Assembly (NCBI GenBank): GCA_004123355.1
Contig: SCHM01000001.1
Location: forward strand, 2,596,001 to 2,660,000
Direction of reading: 5' to 3'
Length of the DNA: 64,000 bases
Origin: Amphirosellinia nigrospora
Lineage: Eukaryota; Ascomycota; Sordariomycetes; Xylariales; Xylariaceae
Position 1 is the first letter of the stretch; each line of letters opens with the position of its first letter. The translations under genes and the position numbers were made by a program. Below the pieces are notes generated by a model. It did not search any database. It saw nothing but the letters and a program-made list of their open reading frames with translations, and was not told where the DNA came from. Below, one piece after another: positions 12,401 to 24,694 of the stretch.

Positions 12401-13556
12401 ATGGCTCCCAAAGCATCTGCGAAAGGTATTACCTGAATCTATCCTCGTCGACGACGTCGTTACTTCCGATATGCCTCCAATGGCCGTGGCCTACACAGGC
12501 GCGGCCTGTCCGTCGCATCAGCAGTAGACAATGTTGCGTAGTGCTCTCTGGGCGCGTATGCTGATGTGCACACTAGGCGGAAAGCCCACCAAAGGCTTGA
12601 AAAAGGCCTCTGCCGCTGCCAAGGCCGCTGTATGTTTTCCATGGTGTAGATTCGGTTAATCCATGGCTCACTAACTATTCTAAAGCTCAAGGGCGATAGC
12701 GCGCACAAGACCCGCAAGGTCAGAACGTCGACAACGTTGGTGACCAGCTCTTTGATAAATCCTACGGCTGAAAGCTAACCGTGTGCCTTTAGATTCCACC
12801 GTCCCAAGTAGGCCGATCGCAGACCGAGGTTTTAAGCTAGACGCGACTTTTAACATGCCTGGCAGGACCTTGACTCTCTCCCGTGCCCCCAAGTGTAAGT
12901 TAAACGTCTTCTTAATCCGGAGATCTATGGCTACGCTGTGGGAAATGGTCAACGCCGGATTCCGGGACTGGACATCATGCTAACGAATTATAGACCACAG
13001 AAAATCGATTGCCCACGAGCCCCGTCTGGATGAACACAAGATTATCGTCCACCCCTCAACACTGGTAGGGCCATTAGGAACACGGACCATTTTGACCGAC
13101 AGACAACTAATCTTTAATCAGAATCATCAATGAAAAAATTGGAAGAGGGTGAGTCTTCTATCTTTCTATCATCAGCAGGCAAAAGTACATGTGGCGCTAA
13201 TATTACATTATAGACAACACCCTTGTGGTATGTACAATGACTTCGCTGTGTCCAATTCCTGGTCACTTTCTCTGCTACTATAGAAGTCCTAACAATTGTG
13301 CAGTTTATCGTGGATGTCAAGGCAACAAAGCCCAGATCAAGCAGGCTTTGAAGAAGCTCTATGAGATCGATGTTGTGAAAATCAACACGCTCATCAGACC
13401 TGATGGCCGGAAGAAGGCTTACGTATGTAGAACCTCGCCTGTTTGAATACTCGTTAGCGAGATTGAATCTCTGGCTGACCTGTTGTGATATAGTGCAAGC
13501 TCACTCCTGATGTGGATGCCCTCGATATCGCCGCCACCAAGCTCGCTCTGGTCTAA
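12401..13556 (+). CDS. RPL25: 60S ribosomal protein L25 (uL23), intron-rich, frameshifted as sequenced
   Basis: The protein binds domain III of 25S rRNA near the exit tunnel. I assign ten exons: 12401-12425, 12577-12629, 12686-12735, 12793-12807, 12866-12894, 12994-13064, 13122-13148, 13214-13227, 13304-13422 and 13494-13556. Together they give [62 protein letters not shown], the SMKKLEE block, [30 protein letters not shown] and a final [10 protein letters not shown], the conserved C-terminus. Two single-base losses are needed, one at the C run near 13051 and one near 13323; both neighbours are fully conserved. Exon 3 uses a donor GTTGGT, less usual. The tiny exons are inferred from the conserved protein and could shift by a few bases. 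It faces TIM8 convergently. Confidence 0.93.
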
Positions 13557-13935
13557 ATGGTCTTCTTACGGGGTTGGACATTGGGTTTACAGGGTTTTAT
13601 GTCGCTCGCATTAAGTGTGTCGGACACGCTCCGAGCCGAATGAAACCTGCATTGAGAACGGCGTTGCCTCGGATCAGGCTTATGTGTTTAATGGACGAAA
13701 AAGTGACCCTAACGTGCCGATGAATGTGAAGGCGATTTATGGTTTTGCCTTCTATGTCTACTCTATTGTACATTTGTGACCTTGCTGGTGTCCGTAACTC
13801 TCGTGTAGTAAATCTGCATCACGCATGCTATAGTGATAAGATCCCTGGCTAAATCATAGATTTCTGCGATGCCATGCATGGCCCCTATGATGTTTGTGTA
13901 TACCTATGTATCTATGTATTGGGTGGTTCGTTCGT
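13557..13935. other. Convergent 3' region RPL25/TIM8
   Basis: This 379-bp stretch separates two convergent stops. It contains no ORF of note and must hold both 3' untranslated regions and poly(A) sites; TATGTATC-type AT-rich text near 13900-13920 is a plausible processing region. Confidence 0.5.
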
Positions 13936-14378
13936 TTAGCTCTGACGGATGTTCTGGAGGTGCTTCATGGTCAATGAACTGACGTCAAAGAAGCGCTCGG
14001 TGCAGTTAACCATGCAGCCCTCCTCAGTCTTGTCGAGCTTGCCGTTCTTGATGGTCCCGTGATGCACTTTTTGAAACAGACGTCGGCTAGGAGTGGACAG
14101 CTATAAATGAGGAAAGAAAGCAGTTAGCAGAGCGTTTCCCTCATCTATCTAGACATAAGGAGCGAGCCCAATCTACCCAGTGGGCTGAGAGGGAGCATTC
14201 GGGTAGGTAATTGAGGGCGTCAGTTGTTCGAGGGCCGGGTAAGAAAGATACCAGGAGGAAGAAAGAACGTACTAGATTGTATGCGAGCCTTCTGGCTCTC
14301 GTTCTGTAGGAATTGCCGGAGCTCCGTCTTGTCCTTCTCATTGAGTTTGTCCAGGTCGTTCGTGTCGAGGGCGTCCAT
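13936..14378 (-). CDS. TIM8: Mitochondrial intermembrane-space chaperone Tim8 (frameshifted as sequenced)
   Basis: Exon 1 (14378-14273) encodes [17 protein letters not shown] and [16 protein letters not shown]. Exon 2 (14100-13936), after a 172-nt intron, gives the twin CX3C pair CFKKC and CMVNC separated by [15 protein letters not shown], then [20 protein letters not shown]. This is the small-Tim fold; Tim8 pairs with Tim13 to escort hydrophobic precursors to the TIM22 machinery. The splice in phase 1 rebuilds QSTVHS. Two single-base losses (a C near 14090 and a G near 14048) are required to hold the frame, both in short homopolymers, so they are most likely sequencing errors. About 90 residues, the normal size. 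Confidence 0.9.
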
Positions 14379-14888
14379 TGTGATTTGTTTTTTTCGGCGA
14401 ATAGATGTTTTGATTTGGGGTGCCGACGCTGGAGTATACGGGGTTGTTGTATAGTTGACTGTTTGGTCGATTATGTTAGGTTGCCTTGTTGTTCGTAGTT
14501 CGTCATTTGGGCACATTGAGGCAAGCTGTGAAATTTCAAGGCGGTTCTCTTATCTTATCGCCGATTTGGGAATCTTGAGCTTACTTCGGCTCGTGTGCAA
14601 CTTTAGAGTTCCGGGTCACTGACTGTTTGTGACGCAGAGACGTGTAGTACAAATTAATGGCTTACAGAGGCGTTTATAATTAACATAAGAAACTTACCAA
14701 CGGCAAAAGCCAGCAAACCGAGAGTCTGGATCGTAGGCAAACAATTTGACAGGCTACTGGTAGCGCAAGTCTTGGACGTACAAACAACAACATCGGATGA
14801 GAAATTGACAATGCACATGGTTGAAAATTTGTACAGGATATTTAGTATTCTAAACGGATAATATGAGGTGTATCTAGGTATTTAAGTG
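14379..14888. other. Intergenic between dehydrogenase end and TIM8 start
   Basis: Two tandem minus-strand genes are separated by 510 bases here. No coding signal; the TIM8 promoter and the dehydrogenase 3' end must lie within it. Confidence 0.5.
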
Positions 14889-16604
14889 CTATATATACTT
14901 GTAAGGGTTCATAATACCATTCTATCTCACATGTTAGTGGTTGCTGTGCCATATCATCATCAAAACTCGCAGTGGGAAAACTTACAGGATCGTACAACTT
15001 CTTGACCTGCTTCATGAGGCCAATCATGGTCTCGTTTCTACTAAATCCAAGGTACTTCTTCTTGGCTATGCCAATGCCGTGCTCGGCACTGATACTTCCA
15101 TTAATCTTGCCGATCCACTCGTACACGAAGGGCTCCAGCACCTCCTCGACGCGCTTGTCGTATCTTCTGACGGCAACGTTTAGGTGCAGGTTGCAGTCGC
15201 CCATGTGGCCGTACCCGACAACCTCCACAACGGGAACTCGTCGGTATCACCCTTGAGGCCGGCCGCTTCGATCCTTTCCCGGGTCTCGTCCACTAATCTA
15301 TACAGATCCTTTAGGGGTATGGAAACATCGTATTTGTAAGTGCCCCGAAGTGGCCCACACACTCGGTGATGCCTCTCGCTGGCTCCAGAGCGACTTGATC
15401 TGTGTCTCGTCCTGGGCCAGGACGCCGTCGCGATGATATCCTTAGACATGACGTCCTCGAGGAACTTGCCGAGTTTCTCGGCGTCATGTTCCGTATTCGA
15501 TCCGCTGGTTTCGATGAGGCAGTAGAACGGGTGCTCGCCATCTAGCGGCCGCGCATTCTGGCGCACTCGGTGCACCATGTCCTGGCTGTAGGAGTCCATC
15601 AACTCAAACGCCGAGAGGATCTCGGATAGCTGGGACTTGGCCTCGCGGAAGGCCAGCTGGATCTTCTCGAAGGACTCGGCGCCGAGGAATGCGACGTTGA
15701 CCGCCTTCGGCCGCTGGGGACACTGTATCGAGACGGCGGTGATCATGCCGATGGTGCCCTCGCCGCCGATGAACAGCTGCTTGAGGTCGTAGCCCGTGTT
15801 GTTCTTGCGCAGCGTGCAGAGATCATCCACGATGGTGCCGTCGGGCAGAACCGCCTGTAATCCCAGCACACTGCCGTGCAAGCTTCCGTACCTAAGGAGA
15901 CGGAGACCCCCGGCGTTCGTCGACACATTCCCGCCGATCTGACACGAGCCCTTGGCGCCGAGATCCAGAGGGAACAGATACCCCTTCTCAGCGAGGAACC
16001 GGTCCGCGACCTCGAGGACGACGCCGGCGTCGACCACCAGGACGCCGCTGACCTCGTCGAAGGACCGGATCTGGTTCATGCGGCTCGTGCTGACGACGAT
16101 CTCGTCGAACACGGGCACCGAGCCGCCCACGAGCCCGGTGTTCCCGCCCTGCGGCACGACGGCCAGCAGGTTGTCGTTGCAGTACTTCAGGATCTGGCTA
16201 ACCTCCTCGGCGGACGAAGGCCGGAGCACGAGCTTGCAGTGCCCGCGGTACTTGCGCATCCAGTCGCCGTTGTACGGCTCCATGTCGTCGGCCGCGACGT
16301 CGGCCGTCACGCCGTCGACGAGCGCCGAGTCCTTGCCCAGGAGCTCGCGGAAGTGCGCCACGTGCTCCGCCGTGATGCTCGCGAACCGCGGGTCGCGCTG
16401 GATCTCGGGTAGCTGTCGTCGGTCGTGAAACCTCCCGCCGCGGCACCCCGCGACGCCGAGGCTCGGAGGCGTCGAGGCGGCGTGCTCGAGAGGCAGCGAG
16501 GGAACGCCGGGGGTCGCACTATTGAGCACGCACGGCGGCGGCCCTCAGGTGTCCGGCCGTCGAGGGCGCCGGGCCATTGGCGCTAGTCTGGTTCTCCAAG
16601 CCAT
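14889..16604 (-). CDS. DLD2: Mitochondrial D-2-hydroxyglutarate / D-lactate dehydrogenase, FAD-linked (frameshifted as sequenced)
   Basis: The frame contains EIQRDPRFASITAEHV, DWMRKYRGHCKLVLRPSS, the PCMH FAD-binding signature PQGGNTGLVGGSVPVFDE, RSFDEVSGVLVVDAG, GGNVSTNAGGLR, GGEGTIGMITAVSI, YKYDVSIPLKDLY, then GYGHMGDCNLHLNV and SAEHGIGIAKKKYLGFSR, the substrate and metal region of the DLD2/D2HGDH family. A 64-nt intron (14985-14922) precedes a short last exon ending NGIMNPYKYI. The likely start is the ATG at 16604 (MAWRTRLAPMARRPRR), an arginine-rich mitochondrial presequence. Frame changes are needed near 16550, 16430, 15400-15340 and 15240; conserved text continues across each. The enzyme oxidises D-2-hydroxyglutarate or D-lactate. 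The exact substrate cannot be told from the sequence. The 5' third is very GC-rich, giving long shadow ORFs on the other strand. Confidence 0.92.
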
Positions 16605-18411
16605 TGTCGAAGATGGGGTGCTGCTCCCGAATGGATGCGCGCAAAATCCCAAAAAAAAAGAACAAATGAAAATCGTCAATTAGAAAGCTACAAAATTACC
16701 CGCCTAACGTAGCGGTTTCGGCGATCGAATTGGTGGGGCGCTTATTAGCTGAGATGATCGTTCCTTCGGGCGATTCTAAGTAAAGTTAAGTTATCCGGGA
16801 GCCGGCCTGATCCAGACTCGGGGACTATATCCGAAAGGCTAATTAATGGAAGGCAAGGGTAAGTAGAATAGGGATTTAAGTACAAATACAATCAGCGCAT
16901 TGTTTTGCTAGGCATGTATCATGAAGCCCCTATGCATATAACAAGTTGGCAATAAGTCTGAGATACTTTTAAATTCTATAGGAGAGGCAACATACATTAG
17001 GCAGGTAGCAAGTTACTACCTCCCCAAAATCGTGCCCAGACTTCATGTAGCGACTTAAACTAAAAAATGTATATTGTCAAAAGACTGCATGCTGTACAAT
17101 GTATGAACAGGAGCTGATGTCATATTAGCCTGAAGCCTTCTCTCACATCGTTGTTAGAGCCGTTATGGGACGGTCCGGATTGACTCCTAGCTATTTTTGC
17201 TAATGGCGAATTTGTTTTGCATATGAGTATCAAACGATTACACTACGATCAATTGAGAATTTAGAGGCTGACATCTGAGCATCTGTTTCCGTAAGAGGAT
17301 TCTTCAACTACAGAGCTGACTGCCCAATTCAAATGCCCCCTAGGTAGATCGAAGTTCTCGTGGTGCAATAGAAGGGTGAAATGTTATACGAAGCAGAATC
17401 CAACTCGGGAAGAAGAAGATCAACTTTGCTTTTTACACCGCTCAAAGTTGGCATGCGCCTTTTAAGGTTACGTCAAGTTAAGCATAAATCTTCGAGAGGG
17501 GTTTCCTGCATGTGCAGTAAATTTCCTTGAATGTGCGATGCTGTTTAAAATAAGAGAAGGCCATTCATGCGTCGTATGAGTCGACTATGTGTAGCTACTT
17601 CATGCAAAATGACTTGCTAGGCTGAGAAGAGTTGGTGAGCTCCCCAAGTTTCTCGACCTACAGAACGACGAGATCCCAGAAAGAACGCCCGTCGTTTCAA
17701 ATTGAGTGTTGAGAAGTATTCTTAGGGCGACAAGCACTGAAAATCGAGGCAGAGAACTGGTGTTCAAAACCAATGAGGTTCATTGCAGGGCGTGGAAGGA
17801 TGTGAGAGTAAAGCCAACCCCTGACCCAAGGACCCAAGGCGAGGATCGACGACGACGACGTCCACAATGCGCACCGCCTACCGACGGGGGTGGGTCGACG
17901 AATGACTTGCATGACTTGCATTGAAGCGGCCCAAGGAAGATCATTCGCATTGTGGGATGGCGAATGCGGAAAGACTACGTGTTTCAGACGGCCTAGAGCA
18001 GAGGCGTTGGATGCTCATGCCTGACGAGAGCTATGCTAAGCTTGAGCCTGAAGATGAGAGGTTGTAATGCTCTATCTATCTATCTATCTATTTGAAGGGT
18101 GTGTACCGCACTTCATGCATTGCATCTAGTTTTAGATGATTTCCCTCTTTTCTGGCCTCTGAATTTTAATCAAGCACTCTACGTATTTGACTTAGATGAA
18201 ATATTCCTTGCACCTTACCTTGGGTACTCAACCATTGAATTCGGTAGGTAACTTCGCAATCAATTGTCTACCTAGGTAGGTAATTAGTTGTTTGGCCACT
18301 GCAACCTCTATAAGGTGCACCCCACCAAGGTCATCCATCGCTCTTGTTTATCCGCCGTTCCCTGTCCGCTGCGCTGGGTTCCTGCTGGTCTAGGCTTATC
18401 GATAACTCGCC
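16605..18411. other. Gene-free stretch
   Basis: Divergent upstream region of the dehydrogenase and the alpha-actinin gene. It contains an A9 run near 16649, a (CTAT)n microsatellite at 18072-18092 and a TACCTAGGTAGGTA motif near 18268. No coding signal was found. Confidence 0.55.
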
Positions 18412-21197
18412 ATGTCGGCACGCCCCTTGCAACTGTCGCTGGAAGTGGCCCTGAGTGGAAACAGCGGGGAGCAGAATAGGGGTGTTAGCCATAGCGCTAT
18501 GTATGGATTCCCTGGTCAACCAATGGCAGACGTCAGAGATACATGGGTCAGTGCATTGCCAATATTGGAATTGGAGCCCGATGCACCACCACCACATGTA
18601 CCGTCAACATTGCCAGAAACACCAGAGACCCTTTCTCCAGCCTCCTCAGCCAGAAACAGTGCCTGTTATGGTTTCACAAGTGTATACGTATCAACACCAG
18701 AGTCGTCTCCCATCTCTACGCCATCGCCCCGGTCGCGAAAGCTTTCGAGCCCCCCCGCGACCGACATCACCCACGACAACAATAACAACACAGCCCGCGA
18801 TAGTTGCTCCCCCTCACCACCGCGCTCGCGGAGGACCCGCAGCTCCGTCTCTCACCGGTCGCGTCCCGAATTGCATGCCGCCCGTCTGCAGAGGTCAGCA
18901 ACACTCTCGGCTCCGACTCCGGCTAGGAAAGACTCCATAAGAGAGTCCAAGGCCAATAATAACAGCCTCAAGAGGCGCTCCCTCGCGTCCAACGCATCTG
19001 CCGACTCGGCCCTTGAGCACCCGGGTCGAACTTGATCAAGATGGATGACAAATGGATCATCGTTCAACAGAAGACTTTCACAAAATGGTCAGTCGCCGAC
19101 ATCCACTGCCTCGTTCTTGAGACAATGTTTCTCCCCTTCCTAAGATAGTGGCCGTGAGGACTTACACGGCTGGAATGATAGGCTCAACACCAAAATCGAG
19201 CCGAGAGGCGTACAAGTCAAAGATCTGGTAACAGACTTGAGCGATGGTGTAAGTCTCCTCTCTCACATGCCCCTGAATGCCCCAATCCCTGGATACTGAT
19301 CAGGGTTTGTCTGCAGATTTTATTGATACATTTACTTGAGTGTTTATCAAGCGAATCGCTAGGCAGGTATGCCGCCAGGCCGAAGCTACGAGTTCAAAAG
19401 TTTGAGAATGCCAACATAGCCCTCAACTTCGTCAAGTCAAGGGGCATTGCCATGATCAACATCGGTGCCGAAGATGTCGTCGATGGCAATAGGAAGATTA
19501 TTCTCGGTTTAATATGGACCCTTATTCTCCGGTTCACCATCAGTGACATCAACGCCGAGGGTATGACAGCCAAGGAGGGTCTTCTGCTATGGTGTCAACG
19601 AAAAACGGCATGCTATGACGAGGTCGAAGTTCGTGACTTCAGTAGTAGTTGGAATGATGGCTTGGCTTTCTGCGCACTATTAGATATACACCGACCGGAT
19701 CTGATCGACTACGACGCACTAGACAAAAGCGACCATCGTGGTAACATGCAATTGGCTTTCGATCTCGCTCATAAGGAGATCGGCATCCCTGCTTTGCTGG
19801 ATGTTGAGGATGTATGCGATGTGGCCAGACCTGACGAGAAGAGTTTGATGACCTATATCGCCTACTGGTTCCGCCTTCTCGCAGATGGAGAAAGTTGAAA
19901 ATGCTGGTCGGCGTGTCGAGAAATTCGTCAATAACATGCAGGGGGCATGGGAAATGCAGAGCGCCTATGAGAGAAGGTGGCCGCATTGTTAAAGGCAAAT
20001 CCGAGAGCAAATCGGACAATGGCAACACGCCACGTTCGAGGGCACTTATATGGATGCTAAGCAACAGGCTAGCGAATTTGCATCTCATAAGAAAGGCAAA
20101 AAGAGGGATTGGGTTGCTGAGAAAAGTGACCTGGCAACACTTCTCGGCAACATTAAGACTAAATTAGGTACATATCGGCTTAGGGCCTACGAACCTCCAC
20201 CAGAGCTGTCGTTGGAGACTATGGAATCAGAATGGGCGAACTTGACGAAATCAGAGATGATGCGTGGCCAGCTCATCAATGAGACTATTAGAGAGTAAGT
20301 TGTGTCCAAAATATCACATAGAGCGGCCCGACTAATTCCTCCAGTATCAAAAACGCCCTCCGTAAGTCTTTTGCAGACAAAGCCAACGACTTTGCTTTGG
20401 CCCTCAACACAATGCAAGTAGCTATATCAGGACTTGAAGGGGAAGTAGAAGATCAGCTCTTGCATGTGAGGAAGCTTAGTAGTAACCTGCCTCCTCTTGA
20501 TGCTTACCTTGAGAAAATCGCCGCCGTTGATGAAAAGTGTCGAGAGGCCAACATCGAGGAAAACGATTTCACCACCTACACATACGACGAATTATGTTAC
20601 GAGCTTGGGCTCGTCAAATCGTCTGTCCAGAAAAAACTAGCGTTTTTAGATAACCAGATGGTGGCCCGAAGCATGACGAATTTGACACCGATCCAACTGG
20701 AAGAGTTCGAGTCCGTATTCCGACATTTTGACCGGGACGACACGAATTCACTCTCTGAGCTCGAATTTTCGGCCGCACTCGCATCCCTCGGTCTAGTATT
20801 TAGCGAGGACGAGATGCACGACTATTTCCTCGAGACGTCACATGGCCGCGACCGAGTCTCCTTCGAACAATTCATCCGCTTCATGGTGGACGTGACGGAG
20901 GACCAGAACACAGCCGAGCAGGTATTCCAGTCGTTCCGCGAGGTCGCCGACGGGAAGCCGTACGTCACCGAAATGGACTTGCGCCACTCCCTCGTTCCTG
21001 ACGAGGTCATTGAGCAGCTATGTAATATTGTACCGCTCCACAGCGGCCCGGATATGGCCGAGGATCGCGGCCAGCCGCAGTACGACTATATCAGTTTCAT
21101 GGATAAGCTCATCGCGCCGAGTACGGGCGCCTCCATACAGGACATTACGAATGGCAGAAGCAGCCCTACAAAGAAGACCAATGGTACTCACTCATAG
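18412..21197 (+). CDS. Alpha-actinin, actin-crosslinking protein (frameshifted as sequenced)
   Basis: The gene gives, in order, a disordered Ser/Pro-rich N-terminal extension (18412-19035), an actin-binding region with two calponin-homology domains, a spectrin-like rod (YERR onward, FASHKKGKKRDWVAEKSD), and a C-terminal EF-hand module (FRHFDRDDTNSLSELEFSA; a second, weaker hand follows). CH landmarks are QQKTFTKWLNTKIEPRG, LLECLSSESLGRYAARP, KFENANIALNFVKSRGI, LGLIWTLILRF and WNDGLAFCALLDIHRPDLID. Introns: 19088-19181, 19249-19316, 20295-20344. Frame changes are needed near 19035, 19875, 19977 and 19999. The extension joins the conserved part only across the first of these; an alternative start at 19041 (MDDKWIIVQQ) would omit it. 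Alpha-actinin organises the contractile ring at septation and actin at hyphal tips. Confidence 0.94.
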
Positions 21198-22302
21198 AAC
21201 GAATAACCAACTAATTATCTCCTTGGCTGATGAACCCCATCCTCCTCGCTTGACACGCCCTATTCTTTCCCCAAACCTCATTAGACCAAGCTACCCCCAC
21301 CGGCATTTCAAACAATCTCCTACCAACCACATAGTTCTCCTTCACATAATAATATCCGCCCGTACTAAATACCATACCCATATTCTAATCAGAGGACACG
21401 CCGGAGACGACCTAACGTTTTCGCGTTCCTGCGCTCTCGCTTTTTCGGAACTGGCTGGGCTAGTCCGAATTCCATTTGTTTCATAGGATTTGGGAGAAAG
21501 GGGGAGGGGAGGGAAACAAACAAGAACAAGAACCGCTCCTTTTCCTACCTTTTATATCCGTCCCAAGGTCTCTCAATAGCATTAATAGGGGTGTTTTTTT
21601 TTTTCTTCTTCCTCCTTTTTCTAATTTCTTTTCTACGCCGCATTGGAAGGAGGGAAGGAAGGATGGATGGGAAAAGGGAAATTCGGGGAAATTCGATAAG
21701 GGTTGGGGATTGGGGATGGAAATTGATTGATTGAGATGAGGGGATACTCTCATCTGTCTGTGAGTGAGCGAGCGAGACACCTTTATAAATAAATAGAAAC
21801 TTGCGAAAACGTAATATATATCCCGACTGACCCTTGTATCTAAAATATCCATCTTATTCACGCCATCTGTGTATTTCGGGGCTATGTGAGAGCCATGAAG
21901 TGCAAACTGATCAATCATTCGAATATCTTACTTTCTGTCTATATTTTACACACAACATCGATTGGTCCAAGCTTTTTGGAAGTAATACATACCTAACTTA
22001 ATACAGGAGATGAAAGGAAGGTGAACGACTCAACCAACGTGTCTATTGATCGATACCCGTATATAGGTGTGTAACGCCTTCCAGAGTATCATGACCCGGC
22101 TAGATCCATTGTATCTACCCTTCAAGAAATTAAAACAGACAAGCAAACAAGAAACACCCATGCCATGCAAATGCTCCGTCAAGTCCACCAACCAGCCGTG
22201 TTTTCCACTCTACATTGTAATAGACAAAATCCCTCATCAATTGTGACTGTGCATTTATTTTTAACAGGTGATTGTTTTTTTAGCGGATGACGATTGCCAA
22301 GT
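21198..22302. other. Convergent 3' region, alpha-actinin / VPS9 protein
   Basis: Noncoding on inspection. It contains a T-rich tract (21591-21625), purine-rich GGGA/GGAA runs near 21485-21730 and AATAAATAG near 21786, all compatible with 3' untranslated regions. Confidence 0.5.
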
Positions 22303-24694
22303 TCATTCCTTGAAGGCATCCATATCCTTCAACGCACCCGCTAATCGCCGATAATCCCGTAGCAGATCCAGCACCTCGCCGATTCTCAGGTCTGCAGGGT
22401 TTTGCAGCTCCATGAAGCGCTTCCTCGGCGGGTCGATCTTCAGCACGTCTTTTGGAGGTAGTGATGCAGCAATATCAGGAAATGCCTATACAAAGAGTTA
22501 GTGACGACAAATTCTCTACAAAAAAAAGTGTGGATATGTGAATATTTCATCATACCGTAGCCAAATCCCCGCCCTCTACGGTCTTACTCCCGGCGTCTTT
22601 CGGGGTCGGGGCCGCAGGAGGCGTCGGCGCAGGTGTCCGACCGAAGCCACGCATCATGCCCATGCTAGAGAGCCTGCTGATGGGATTTAAGGAACTGCCA
22701 AGATTCCGCATCGATTCGACGAGAGCCGGGTTGGAGCTTGGCGGCGTTTGACTCGGCGGCAAAACCTTCTCCCTGCCACTATCCTCTGCAAACAGGACCT
22801 TCTTCGAGCTGCTCGTGCTCCGACCACTACGGATGCTATCTGTGCTGTGATCCCGGACGGCTCTCTTACCGGCAACGAGAGAGAAAAGCTTGTCGTCTCT
22901 ATTCGACGGTGACTGGTCGACGTCCTCGATACGCCGTGCTAGGAGGGGATTGTCTAACGACATTTCATCCTCGGGAGGTGGTGTCCCTACTAGTTTACGA
23001 GCATCGTCCAATGTGCGTGGCACGATAACCTCGCGCCCATCAGCCGTGCTATCGCGAAGTTTTCCAAGTAGAAACCTGTAGCTCTCGTTCAGACTATTGC
23101 CGATAGTCTTGATACCCTGGTCCGCGGTGTTGAAGAACGAATCGCTTGCAGTTCCTATAGCCTGGGCTGGCGTCTGTATGAGGTCACTCAGCCTCCGACG
23201 TTGGACAGCAGCTCGAAGGCTGCTGGCCGTTTGCGCCGATTTCGTCCCTGATACACTCTCAGGGGTCGTGACTACCGGGCTGGAGGCAGCTGTAGACAGA
23301 CCTGCCGTGAAAGCTGGTGGGAAAGTTTCCGTTTTGGAGAGTCCAGGTCTGCTCGGTGTCGTAGATGCCTCATCGGCTCTCAAGCTAGCCAGGTCTACCG
23401 TTTGTAAGAATGTTATTGCGGCTTCGAGATTGGTCAAACAGTAGGCAGCCTCCCCCTCGAGCTTGTCTTCCCAACGGAATCTCTGAATAAAGTTCGAATC
23501 GCTGATAACGTTTAGATTCTCAGGAGGCATTGTTATTAGCGTGTAAATTAACATGGGCATGATTTCGTCCGCCGAGGAAGAAGGGTGAAAATACGATAAT
23601 GTGTCGACGATGCTCTTATGGCAGGCTTTGAGACAATTCAGTTTTCCTGAAGGATACCTCTTTTGGTTCATGAGAATAAGGTCTTTTCGGGCTTGCTCCA
23701 AGTACTCGCTAATCTCTTCATTCTTCCTCGCCACCGCTTCTGGCCCGTCTTCCGGTAGTTCTCCAAGGTCAACTCCAAGGTCTGCGGGGCCAATGCCTAC
23801 AACCGCTAGTGCAGCTGTTTTAGATCTTAGCTTGTCATCTTGTGCCTCGTCCTGCGTGGTCCGGTGACGATATATGCGATCATAGATGCCTTCACAGAGC
23901 CGCCTTTCTACTGCTTCTTCTAACAGGATCTTCTTCAGCTCGAGAGCCTTCCTGGCCCGCTTTCTATCGGCAAACTCTTCAGCCGTGAGCATTTGCTGTT
24001 CTGGCTCTTGTGTCTGTGCTGTCTTGTTCTTATTGCTTGATCCAATAGAGGCAGCCTTGGCGCGCAACATGCTCGCAGCCGAGGCACGCGACGAGCTGGC
24101 AAGACTTAGGGAGTGTTCACGTGTTTGTCGACTAGCGAGGGAGGCGATATGAGTTTGTATATGCTGCGCAGCTGTATGGTAGAAGTCCTGAAACATTCCC
24201 GCGAGGTTATCGATATTGGGCGGGGTGGGGTGGACTTTGGCGGACAACGAGTCGATGAAGCTAAGAAGCCAAACGAATTAGCCAACAGTCCCCAGTTCCG
24301 ACGGTACCCTAGCCTGTCAACTTTTGACTTACTTGTCAGTCATGCTCACCAACTCTATCGGTATTATACCTATATCGACAGACGCTCGGGGAATCTCCAA
24401 CTCGTCCTCAACCTCGGCAGGCTCGGATTCGAAAGCATCAGGTTTCTGCTCCTGGCCCTCCTGTGAGGCATCCTGAATCGCAATGTCTGGTGCTGGACCA
24501 TTCTGGAAAGTGTTCGCTCTCTGTGGCTTCCTCGAATCACCATCGGTCGTGTCCGAGGCCGACGGCTGTGGAAATGACTTGGTAGACTTTATAGCCCCAG
24601 GCCTGGGCTCGGCACCCTTAGGTCCAGATGAGGATGACATGGAGGTACGGTCGGATACGCTGAGGGTACAATTAGCATAAGAGGTGCTGGTCAT
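22303..24694 (-). CDS. VPS9-domain protein, predicted Rab5-type GEF
   Basis: Three exons: 24694-24333, 24260-22556 and 22485-22303, with introns of 72 and 70 nt; about 750 residues and no frameshift. The N-terminus is disordered. The VPS9 core lies about residues 300-430: KLNCLKACHKSIVDTLSYF, SSADEIMPMLIYTLITMPP, NLNVISDSNFIQRFRW and LEGEAAYCLTNLEAAITFLQ, which carry the invariant D and Y used for Rab GTPase binding. A long Ser/Pro-rich tail with PTPPAAPTPKD follows, ending RRLAGALKDMDAFKE. Such proteins activate Vps21/Ypt5-type GTPases on early endosomes. It resembles Muk1-like rather than Vps9 itself, since no CUE domain is visible at the end. It is one of few genes here with an intact frame. 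Confidence 0.9.

Noticed and set aside
15876-16428. Two long plus-strand ORFs (about 158-178 codons)
   Set aside because: They lie exactly opposite the GC-rich, well-conserved dehydrogenase frame and have arginine/proline/alanine-biased shadow composition.
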